A DNA stretch of 13,984 nucleotides from positions 1-13,984 of the forward strand of contig JAGKXA010000102.1 in the NCBI GenBank assembly GCA_021151615.1. Direction: 5' to 3'. A program made the translations under genes and the position numbers. This DNA is from Cellvibrionaceae bacterium. Its GTDB lineage: Bacteria > Pseudomonadota > Gammaproteobacteria > Pseudomonadales > Cellvibrionaceae. Below are positions 8,713 to 13,984 of this stretch, piece by piece. Numbering within the stretch: the stretch's first letter is position 1; each line of letters opens with the position of its first letter. The notes under the pieces are model-generated. The model had not been told where the DNA came from and ran no database searches. It saw only the letters and a list, made by a program, of their open reading frames with translations.

Positions 8713-8750
8713 AAAATCTGCGCCTGAAAATCAGTCAAGGCGCAGATTTT
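8713..8750 (+). terminator. Hairpin terminator after glmM
   Basis: A perfect 12-bp inverted repeat (AAAATCTGCGCC at 8713-8724, complement at 8739-8750) with a 14-base loop. The right arm ends in TTTT and is followed by ATATT. It lies 72 bases after the glmM stop codon. The mirrored A-run on the left would let it act on both strands. A second, weaker hairpin follows. Confidence 0.7.
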
Positions 8751-8759
8751 ATATTCAGC

Positions 8760-8784
8760 AGCCCGGAAATAGCCGGGGGCTTTT
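8760..8784 (+). terminator. Second hairpin with T-run before tpiA
   Basis: CCCGG (8762-8766) pairs with CCGGG (8773-8777) across a 6-base loop, with GGC and four T immediately after. The outer bases AGC/GCT can also pair if a bulge is allowed. It could be a back-up terminator or a leader structure for tpiA; the stem is short. Confidence 0.4.
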
Positions 8785-8895
8785 CAGTCAAAGCGTCATA
8801 AAAACACAGAAAAATCAGGGGTGAAGACAAGATTTGGTTGTATGTTCAAACCATCTTGGCTACCATTAGCGCCCGCTTTGGGGGAGGTATTGCTG

Positions 8896-9657
8896 TTGAC
8901 TAAAGCAAGTAACGCCAAGCGTCGCCAACTGGTGGTTGGCAACTGGAAAATGAATGGTAATTTGCGTGATAACGCAAATTTGCTCGCCGCGATAACCAAT
9001 GGTTGGCAAGGCGAGCGCGGTGCAGATGTGGTTATCTGCCCACCTTATCCTTATTTATATCAGGCTCGGGAATATTTACAGCACTCATCAATTTTGTTGG
9101 GAGCGCAATCGGTAAATGAGCAGGAAAAGGGGGCGTTTACCGGCGAAGTTTCCGCATCAATGCTTGCAGATTTGGATTGCAAATTTGTAATAATTGGTCA
9201 CAATGAGCGCCGCCGGATGCAGCACGAATCTGACCAGCAGGTTGCGCAAAAATTTGTCGCTGTGCAAAAAGCAGGTTTGATTCCGATTCTGTGTGTGGGT
9301 GAGTCCCTTCAGGATCGGGAGCAAGGAAAACATCTTGAAACTATTAGCAGGCAATTGAATGCAGTGTTTGCTCATACAGGTAAAGATGTATTCAGAGACG
9401 CAGTGTTAGCCTATGAGCCTGTTTGGGCTGTAGGTACTGGCAAAACAGCAACGCCTGAACAAGCTGAAGAAGTGCATAAATTTATGCGTTCGCAGCTTGG
9501 TGTGTTGGCTGACGAAGTAAGAATTTTGTATGGCGGTAGCGTTAAGGCGCACAATGCAGAGCAGTTATTTGCATTGGCGGATATAGACGGTGCCTTGCTT
9601 GGCGGAGCCTCGCTGGATGCCACCGAGTTTTTAGCAATATGTCAGGCTGCTGAATAA
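8896..9657 (+). CDS. tpiA: Triosephosphate isomerase
   Basis: TpiA interconverts dihydroxyacetone phosphate and glyceraldehyde-3-phosphate in glycolysis and gluconeogenesis. The reading frame is open back to a GTG at 8821, but I place the start at TTG 8896. GGGGAGG lies 8 bases upstream, the family motif GNWKMNG then falls at residues 15-21, and the resulting 253 residues match the usual 250-255. Catalytic residues are Lys18, His102 and Glu174 (in YEPVWAVGTGK); the phosphate-binding YGGSVK and GALLGGASL are present. The motif after the catalytic His is GHNERR rather than the near-universal GHSERR, so the conserved Ser96 of other TIMs is Asn103 here. secG follows 49 bases later. The identity is secure; the exact start is inferred. 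Confidence 0.95.
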   Translation: MTKASNAKRRQLVVGNWKMNGNLRDNANLLAAITNGWQGERGADVVICPPYPYLYQAREYLQHSSILLGAQSVNEQEKGAFTGEVSASMLADLDCKFVIIGHNERRRMQHESDQQVAQKFVAVQKAGLIPILCVGESLQDREQGKHLETISRQLNAVFAHTGKDVFRDAVLAYEPVWAVGTGKTATPEQAEEVHKFMRSQLGVLADEVRILYGGSVKAHNAEQLFALADIDGALLGGASLDATEFLAICQAAE

Positions 9658-9706
9658 ATATTCAGTTGCTCAACAAGCACAAAAACGCTCACAAGAGAGT
9701 TTTGCA

Positions 9707-10111
9707 ATGGAAAAATTAGTATTAATTATTCATTCCCTCGCTGCGCTGGTCATCATTGGTTTGGTGTTGTTGCAGCAAGGTAAAGGTGCCGCAGCCGGTG
9801 CATCTTTTGGTGCTGGTGCATCACAGACGGTATTTGGGAGTGAGGGAAGTGGAAACTTCTTTACTCGCGCTACCTGGACTATTGCTTTTGTTTTCTTTGT
9901 AACAAGCTTTGGTTTGGCTGTCATTGCCAAGAATCATTCAAAAGTAGCAACGCAAGGTATTGTTGTGCCATCGACTCAACAAGCTCCTGCATCTGATGTT
10001 CCTGCAACATCTACTGTACCTGCCTCGGACGTTCCAGCTGCTGAAGCATCTGATGTTCCTGCAGTACAAGCTCCAGCAGGCGCTGCTCAGGTTGAAGAGA
10101 AAAAAGAATAG
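9707..10111 (+). CDS. secG: Preprotein translocase subunit SecG
   Basis: SecG is the small inner-membrane subunit of the SecYEG channel and assists SecA-driven protein export. The 134 residues have the family layout: a first membrane helix at about 4-21 (LIIHSLAALVIIGLVLLQ), the conserved cytoplasmic loop GKGAAAGASFGAGASQTVFG (from about 26) and FFTRATW, and a second helix at about 51-70. The tail from about 80 is longer than in E. coli SecG (110 residues), rich in Ala, Pro, Ser and Val, and repeats SDVPA three times before a charged EEKKE end. Variable tails are common in this family. It sits between tpiA and tRNA-Leu, the usual place. Confidence 0.95.
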   Translation: MEKLVLIIHSLAALVIIGLVLLQQGKGAAAGASFGAGASQTVFGSEGSGNFFTRATWTIAFVFFVTSFGLAVIAKNHSKVATQGIVVPSTQQAPASDVPATSTVPASDVPAAEASDVPAVQAPAGAAQVEEKKE

Positions 10112-10122
10112 GTAAAAAATTT

Positions 10123-10207
10123 GCCCCGGTGGTGGAATTGGTAGACACGCTATCTTGAGGTGGTAGTGGCGAATGCCGTGCCGGTTCGAGTCCGGCCCAG
10201 GGCACCA
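10123..10207 (+). tRNA. tRNA-Leu (anticodon GAG)
   Basis: An 85-base class II tRNA with encoded CCA. The anticodon stem CTATC/GGTAG (one T-G pair) encloses the loop TTGAGGT, giving anticodon GAG, which reads CUC and CUU. The long variable arm has the stem GGC/GCC. The T-arm is GCCGG-TTCGAGT-CCGGC. The acceptor stem pairs GCCCCGG with CCAGGGC and has one mismatch, C5 against A68. It follows secG by 11 bases and is probably transcribed with it; a terminator follows. Confidence 0.95.
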
Positions 10208-10240
10208 AAAGAAAGTATGATGACTTTTCAAAACATCCTG

Positions 10241-10266
10241 AAAGCCCCGCATTCGCGGGGCTTTTT
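10241..10266 (+). terminator. Rho-independent terminator after tRNA-Leu
   Basis: Perfect 10-bp stem AAAGCCCCGC (10241-10250) with GCGGGGCTTT (10255-10264), loop ATTC, followed by further T residues (TTGCTTTTT). It closes the tpiA-secG-tRNA transcription unit and lies 34 bases after the tRNA end. Confidence 0.88.
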
Positions 10267-10347
10267 GCTTTTTAGGTTATGCAATCGACCTATGAAATGG
10301 TGAAACGCTCATAGAAGATAACAAATTTACCGCAGAGAAATAACACT

Positions 10348-11514
10348 ATGGATCAACAGTACCAATACAAGCAGCGCCAAGTAGAAAAGGACCCTTCGCA
10401 AGAGTTTCGTTTTGGGGAGGGAAGGATTAGTGCGTTTGTTTCCCTTGTGCTTGGGATTTTAAGTTTGTTGGCGGTGTTCGCTTACCTGTATCCTTCCTAC
10501 CTCACTACCACAGAACTGCGCCGGGTTTACGATGGAGAGCAGCTACAGCTGCTGCTTAAGTACGCGATGTATTTTTCACTGGGATTTGGTGTATTGGCAT
10601 TGGTACTTAATCGCGCGCGTTACAAAATTCCTGCGTTGCTCGGGATTGGTTTTACGCTGGTAGGTTTTGCATTGGGTGGTTACCAAATCCCAGTCGGGGT
10701 GGTGGAGCCACGTGAGTTGTCCTTGGGAGTGGATTGGTTAATTCTTGCGTTTTTGGCTTCGGTATTTGTGTTTATGGCGTTGGAAAAATTAATTCCTATG
10801 CACAAAGATCAATTAATTATGCGCCCCGAGTGGGGTGTGGATTTATTTTATTTTTGTTTTAACCATTTGGCGATTTCCGCCATTTTAATTTTTGCCAACT
10901 ATCACGCCAGTCATTTCAACTGGGCGTTAAATGCCGATGTACAGGCAGCGGTGCAGTCTTTGCCGGTGTTGGTGCAGGTGGGGTTGATTATTGTCTGTGC
11001 CGACTTTGTTCTTTATTGGGAGCATCGTGCTTATCATGAAGTGAATAGCTTGTGGTCGATCCATGCGGTGCATCACTCCATTGAAAATCTGGATTGGTTA
11101 GCGGGTTCGCGCGGGCATTTTATTCAAGTGTTTTCCGAGCGCGCCATGGTGATGATTCCCTTGTACTTGTTGGGAGCGGATGAGCAGGCATTGAATATTT
11201 ATGTGGCCTTTGCTGCGCTGCAGGCGATTTTGATTCACTGCAATCTGGCGATTCCCTTTGGTCCGCTGAAATATATTTTTGTTACGCCACAATTCCATCA
11301 TTGGCATCACAGTTCAGAAAAACCGGCGATTGATACCAATTACTCTGCGCACACCATTTTGTTTGATAAGTTATTTGGAACCTATCATTTCCCCAAAGAA
11401 CATTGGCCTGCTGATTACGGTACTACCGTGCGATTGCCACGCAGTGTAATGGGACAATTGCTCTATCCGTTTACGACCAATTACAAGCGCTGGAAGAAAA
11501 AGCTCCGGTCGTGA
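10348..11514 (+). CDS. Sterol desaturase / fatty acid hydroxylase family membrane protein
   Basis: A 388-residue integral membrane protein of the fatty acid hydroxylase superfamily, whose members use a di-iron centre held by histidines to hydroxylate or desaturate lipids. The histidine boxes are HRAYH (226-230), HAVHH (239-243) and HHWHH (317-321), with a further His297. Hydrophobic segments lie at about 28-48, 66-87, 94-112, 128-146, 164-184 and 205-224, before and around the first box. The N-terminal 25 residues are polar. The substrate cannot be read from the sequence: sterols, carotenoids, fatty acids or ether lipids are all possible. The ribosome binding site is weak (GCAGAG, about 11 bases upstream). 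It stands alone between two terminators, so it is a single-gene unit, where relatives often have rimP-nusA-infB. Confidence 0.85.
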   Translation: MDQQYQYKQRQVEKDPSQEFRFGEGRISAFVSLVLGILSLLAVFAYLYPSYLTTTELRRVYDGEQLQLLLKYAMYFSLGFGVLALVLNRARYKIPALLGIGFTLVGFALGGYQIPVGVVEPRELSLGVDWLILAFLASVFVFMALEKLIPMHKDQLIMRPEWGVDLFYFCFNHLAISAILIFANYHASHFNWALNADVQAAVQSLPVLVQVGLIIVCADFVLYWEHRAYHEVNSLWSIHAVHHSIENLDWLAGSRGHFIQVFSERAMVMIPLYLLGADEQALNIYVAFAALQAILIHCNLAIPFGPLKYIFVTPQFHHWHHSSEKPAIDTNYSAHTILFDKLFGTYHFPKEHWPADYGTTVRLPRSVMGQLLYPFTTNYKRWKKKLRS

Positions 11515-11563
11515 TAGGAATCCTGAGGTAGGACTCAAAGAAAAATGACTAATTTACGTTATT

Positions 11564-11597
11564 CAATAAAAAAGCCGCAATTGCGGCTTTTTTATTG
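11564..11597. terminator. Bidirectional terminator between the hydroxylase and the yebC-type gene
   Basis: A perfect palindrome with 17 bases on each side of the centre at 11580/11581. The GCCGC core is flanked by six A on the left and six T on the right, so it can end both the plus-strand hydroxylase transcript and the minus-strand yebC-type transcript. Confidence 0.88.
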
Positions 11598-11634
11598 GGT
11601 TGGTCAGTTCAGCTTTTCAATAAACGCGTTTGAC

Positions 11635-12336
11635 TTATCCCGCTAACCCTACATAAACCTCATGCACATCATCATCGTTATCAATAGCAGCGAGGAATGC
11701 TTCAACTTCTTCCAGGGCTTCGCCTGACAAGCTCACTGGATTTTTGGGTTTGTAGCCGAGTTTTGCAGAGACTACAGTGAATCCTTGTGCGGGAAGGGCT
11801 TTTTGTACCAAGTCCAGGTCCGTTAGGTCAGTGTAGAAGGTAGCGGTGCCATCGTCATCAGTTTCGAAGTCTTGCGCGCCCGCTTCAATCGCTGCATTTT
11901 CGACGTCTGCATCTTTATTCGCTGGGGTTGCTTCGATAATACCCAAGTGATCAAAATCCCAGGATACAGAACCGGATGTACCTAGTTGACCTTTACGGAA
12001 CAAGCCGCGGATATTGGAGATGGTGCGGTTTACGTTATCGGTAAGACACTCAACGATCACTGGGACTTGATGCGGTGCGTAGCCCTCGTACACGACTTTT
12101 TCGTAGCTGATATTACCGTCGAGTTGACCTGAACCTTTCTTGATGGCGCGCTCTAAAGTCTCGCGCGTCATAGACGCTTTTTTTGCTGCTTCTACCGCGA
12201 GGCGCAAACGCGGGTTCATGTCCGGGTCAGCGCCGTTGCGCGCAGCAACCATAATTTCCTTGGTGAGTTTGGTAAACAATTTACCTTTGGCATTTGCCGC
12301 TTCTTCTTTATGTTTTGCTTTCCACTGTGCGCCCAT
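11635..12336 (-). CDS. YebC/PmpR family protein, YeeN-like branch
   Basis: A 233-residue member of the YebC/TACO1 family. Members have been described as transcriptional regulators and, more recently, as translation factors that help ribosomes at difficult peptide stretches. The sequence has the family blocks KLFTKLTKEIMVAARNG near residue 20, PRLRLAVEAAKKASMTRETLERAI, YEGYAPHQVPVIVECLTDNVNRT, FRKGQLGTSGSVSWDF and an acidic DNDDDVHEVY end. The N-terminus MGAQWKAKHK differs from the MAGHSKWANIKH of canonical YebC and resembles the YeeN-type paralogues. The frame is open 12 codons further upstream, but ATG at 12334-12336 has a GAGG ribosome binding site 8 bases away and gives the family N-terminus, so I use it. 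A repeat pair separates it from dapD. Confidence 0.9.
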   Translation of the reverse strand: MGAQWKAKHKEEAANAKGKLFTKLTKEIMVAARNGADPDMNPRLRLAVEAAKKASMTRETLERAIKKGSGQLDGNISYEKVVYEGYAPHQVPVIVECLTDNVNRTISNIRGLFRKGQLGTSGSVSWDFDHLGIIEATPANKDADVENAAIEAGAQDFETDDDGTATFYTDLTDLDLVQKALPAQGFTVVSAKLGYKPKNPVSLSGEALEEVEAFLAAIDNDDDVHEVYVGLAG

Positions 12337-12383
12337 GGTTATCGCCTCGGTGATAATTAATGTATTAATCAATTTGGTTTATT

Positions 12384-12460
12384 GTAGGGGTGCGATTTAT
12401 CGCGCCCGGTTTTTTCCATCATTTCCGCATTGAACAGGGCGCAATAAATTGCGCCCCTAC
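12384..12460. repeat. REP-like inverted pair (REPIN-like element)
   Basis: Two 24-base units face each other: 12384-12407 begins GTAGGGG and 12437-12460 ends CCCCTAC. They match as inverted copies at 21 of 24 positions, and all three differences are transitions. Each unit is itself an imperfect palindrome (for example GGGCGCAAT with ATTGCGCCC in the right one) preceded by GTAG. That head tetranucleotide plus palindrome is the hallmark of REP sequences mobilised by RAYT transposases. The spacer is 29 bases. The element starts 3 bases after the dapD stop codon and sits 47 bases upstream of the yebC-type start codon. No transposase is in the window. Confidence 0.72.
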
Positions 12461-12463
12461 GGA

Positions 12464-13495
12464 TTAATTTTTATGTAACGCTGTATTCAGTTGCAGTGCG
12501 CTTTTGTTGGTGACAACTTCAACGCGACCGGTAATGGAATTGCGGCGGAATACCAGATCTGAAACGCCTGCAAGCTCGCGTGCTTTGACGGTTTTGACTT
12601 CGCTACCCGCATCATCCAACACAACGACTTTGGTTCCGGCGGTGATATACAGGCCTGATTCTACTTTGCAGCGGTCACCTAATGGAATACCGATACCAGC
12701 ATTTGCACCGATCAGGGATTCTTTACCGACAGAAATTACGATATTGCCGCCACCGGAGAGGGTTCCCATGGTAGAGCTGCCGCCACCTAAATCAGAACCC
12801 GCGCCCACAAATACACCGGCAGAGATACGGCCTTCAATCATCGCCGGGCCTTCGGTGCCTGCATTAAAGTTCACAAAACCTTCGTGCATGATGGTTGTGC
12901 CTTCACCCAAATACGCACCCAGACGAACGCGTGCCGTATGGGCAACGCGCACACCTTTAGGTACAACATAGTTGGTCATTTTGGGGAATTTATCGACGCA
13001 GGAAACTTCCAGCTCTTCACCGTTCAAGCGCGCTTGTAATTGGCGCGCTGGTAATTCGTTAACATCAATAGCGCCCTGATTGGTCCAGGCTACATTAGGC
13101 AGTACGCCAAAAATTCCCGTTAATACTGTGCCGTGTGGTTTTACCAGGCGATGGGAGAGCAGGTGTAATTTTAAATAACCTTCAGGTACCGAAGCTGGAT
13201 TGGTATCGGTTGCCAACAGTGTTGCTACCAATGGACGTTTGCTGTTGGTCAGTGATTTGGCAATTTCAGCCTGCGCAGTATCGCCAGCGATAGTTAAGGC
13301 CTGAACAATTTCGCCAACTTGATTATTACTGATGGCAATGGCCTGGTTACCGCCAGTGTAGCCAACAATCGTTGCAATGGCGCGCGCGCTATTTTCAGAA
13401 GGGTTGAGCACCGGATGAGCATAAAAAACTTCCAGCCATTCACCCTTGGAGTTTTGCGTACCAATACCTAAGCCGAGCGCATAGAGTTGAGTCAT
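12464..13495 (-). CDS. dapD: 2,3,4,5-tetrahydropyridine-2,6-dicarboxylate N-succinyltransferase
   Basis: DapD transfers succinyl from succinyl-CoA to tetrahydrodipicolinate in the succinylase route to diaminopimelate and lysine, supplying peptidoglycan cross-links. The 343 residues fit the Pseudomonas-type DapD (about 344), which is longer and distinct from the 274-residue E. coli form. The N-terminal region has FGIGTQN-like GLGIGTQNSKGEWLEVFY and LKLHLLSHRLVKPH. The C-terminal half is a left-handed beta helix of hexapeptide repeats: VRLGAYLGEGTTIMHEGFVN, GRISAGVFVGAGSDLGGG, TLSGGGN and LIGANAGIGIPLGDR. The ATG at 13493-13495 has AGGA 6 bases upstream. It lies 28 bases after the ArsC-like gene and is probably co-transcribed with it, as the pair is also neighbours in Pseudomonas. 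Confidence 0.96.
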   Translation of the reverse strand: MTQLYALGLGIGTQNSKGEWLEVFYAHPVLNPSENSARAIATIVGYTGGNQAIAISNNQVGEIVQALTIAGDTAQAEIAKSLTNSKRPLVATLLATDTNPASVPEGYLKLHLLSHRLVKPHGTVLTGIFGVLPNVAWTNQGAIDVNELPARQLQARLNGEELEVSCVDKFPKMTNYVVPKGVRVAHTARVRLGAYLGEGTTIMHEGFVNFNAGTEGPAMIEGRISAGVFVGAGSDLGGGSSTMGTLSGGGNIVISVGKESLIGANAGIGIPLGDRCKVESGLYITAGTKVVVLDDAGSEVKTVKARELAGVSDLVFRRNSITGRVEVVTNKSALQLNTALHKN

Positions 13496-13523
13496 GATAG
13501 TTCCTGCGTTATTTCAAAAATAA

Positions 13524-13868
13524 TTAATTAAAAATATTGCGGTATTCTGCGTCTTTAAAGCCGACATGCTTTTGCTTGCCGGTATCCAGTAACGGGCGTT
13601 TAATCAATGTCGGATTGGCTGCAACAATCTTAATTGCGCTGGTTGCATCGAAATTGCTTTTGCTGGTTTCATCCAATTCTTTCCAGGTGGTGCTGCGTTT
13701 GTTAATCAGCGTATCTAAACCCAACTCGCTAATCCAACTGCTCACCTGGGCTTCACTTAAGCCGTCTGTGCGAAAGTCGTGAAACTTATAGGTGATCTTG
13801 TTTTGATCCAGCCAATCACGCGCTTTTTTTACCGCGTCGCAGTTTTTAATGCCGTATAGGATTGTCAT
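13524..13868 (-). CDS. ArsC/Spx-family thioredoxin-fold protein (YffB-like)
   Basis: A 114-residue protein of the ArsC/Spx/YffB family. The start TILYGIKNCDAVKKARDWL carries a single Cys at residue 10 in the loop where thioredoxin-fold enzymes bind thiols, and IKRPLLD supplies the conserved Arg-Pro. It lacks the RNA polymerase-binding context expected of a Firmicute Spx, and the GIKNCD motif points to the YffB subgroup, which may act as a glutathione-dependent reductase. The true activity is not known to me. It lies just upstream of dapD, a pairing also found in Pseudomonas, though no role in lysine synthesis is established. The ribosome binding site is weak (GAAAGA). A C/G-rich repeat begins about 18 bases upstream. 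Confidence 0.85.
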   Translation of the reverse strand: MTILYGIKNCDAVKKARDWLDQNKITYKFHDFRTDGLSEAQVSSWISELGLDTLINKRSTTWKELDETSKSNFDATSAIKIVAANPTLIKRPLLDTGKQKHVGFKDAEYRNIFN

Positions 13869-13886
13869 ATTCTTTCGTCATTGTTT

Positions 13887-13984
13887 ACCCCCTCCCAACC
13901 TCCCCCTTGTCAGGGGGAGGAGCTGAATATGCCACATCTTTTTTTGTGGCTTTGATAGCTCCCTCCTCTTTCTAAGGGGAGGGT
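13887..13984. repeat. C/G-rich hairpin repeat at the right edge (partial)
   Basis: Starts ACCCCCTCCC and runs off the window at GGGGAGGGT. It contains a perfect 8-bp hairpin CCTCCCCC/GGGGGAGG (13899-13906 with 13913-13920, loop TTGTCA) and a second hairpin GCCACA/TGTGGC (13931-13936 with 13945-13950). The last part, from 13957, reads AGCTCCCTCC then AAGGGGAGGG. The two ends are inverted relative to each other, as in composite intergenic repeats. Its family is not identified. Confidence 0.55.

Noticed and set aside
12504..12971. A 155-codon plus-strand frame opposite dapD.
   Set aside because: It mirrors the conserved hexapeptide region of dapD; the real gene is on the minus strand.
1..13984. 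CRISPR arrays, toxin-antitoxin pairs, prophage or defence genes.
   Set aside because: No regularly spaced direct repeats and no genes of these types are present; the window is mostly core metabolism.

Overview
The window is a gammaproteobacterial chromosomal segment made almost entirely of housekeeping genes. The gene order (carB-greA, then yhbY on the opposite strand, then ftsH-folP-glmM-tpiA-secG and a tRNA-Leu), the Pseudomonas-type DapD and the moderate GC content suggest a relative of Pseudomonas in the Cellvibrio neighbourhood. The genus is an inference from gene order and protein similarity recalled from memory, not a database result.

Layout: carB (28-3246) and greA (3258-3737) are tightly linked on the plus strand and end at a perfect bidirectional hairpin, which also ends the convergent yhbY (3807-4109, minus). 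A 308-bp gap follows that holds the divergent yhbY/ftsH promoter region. The methyltransferase gene rlmE usually sits here and is absent. Then come ftsH (TTG start), a terminator, folP, glmM, a hairpin-rich gap, tpiA (best start a TTG at 8896), secG and tRNA-Leu(GAG). In many relatives rimP-nusA-infB follows this tRNA. Here there is instead a membrane di-iron hydroxylase of the sterol desaturase superfamily, then a second bidirectional terminator. The rest is on the minus strand and is transcribed towards it: an ArsC/YffB-like gene, dapD, a REP-like inverted repeat pair, and a YebC/YeeN-type gene.

Functions: pyrimidine and arginine precursor synthesis (carB), transcript cleavage (greA), ribosome assembly (yhbY), membrane protein quality control (ftsH), folate (folP), peptidoglycan and LPS precursors (glmM, dapD), glycolysis (tpiA), protein export (secG), and a YebC-family translation or regulatory factor.

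I do not see a new multi-gene system. The points worth a second look are small. They are a REPIN-like repeat between dapD and the yebC-type gene, a second C/G-rich repeat at the right edge, the missing rlmE, an Asn in place of the near-invariant Ser after the catalytic His of TpiA, a C-A mismatch in the tRNA-Leu acceptor stem, and the break in conserved gene order after that tRNA.
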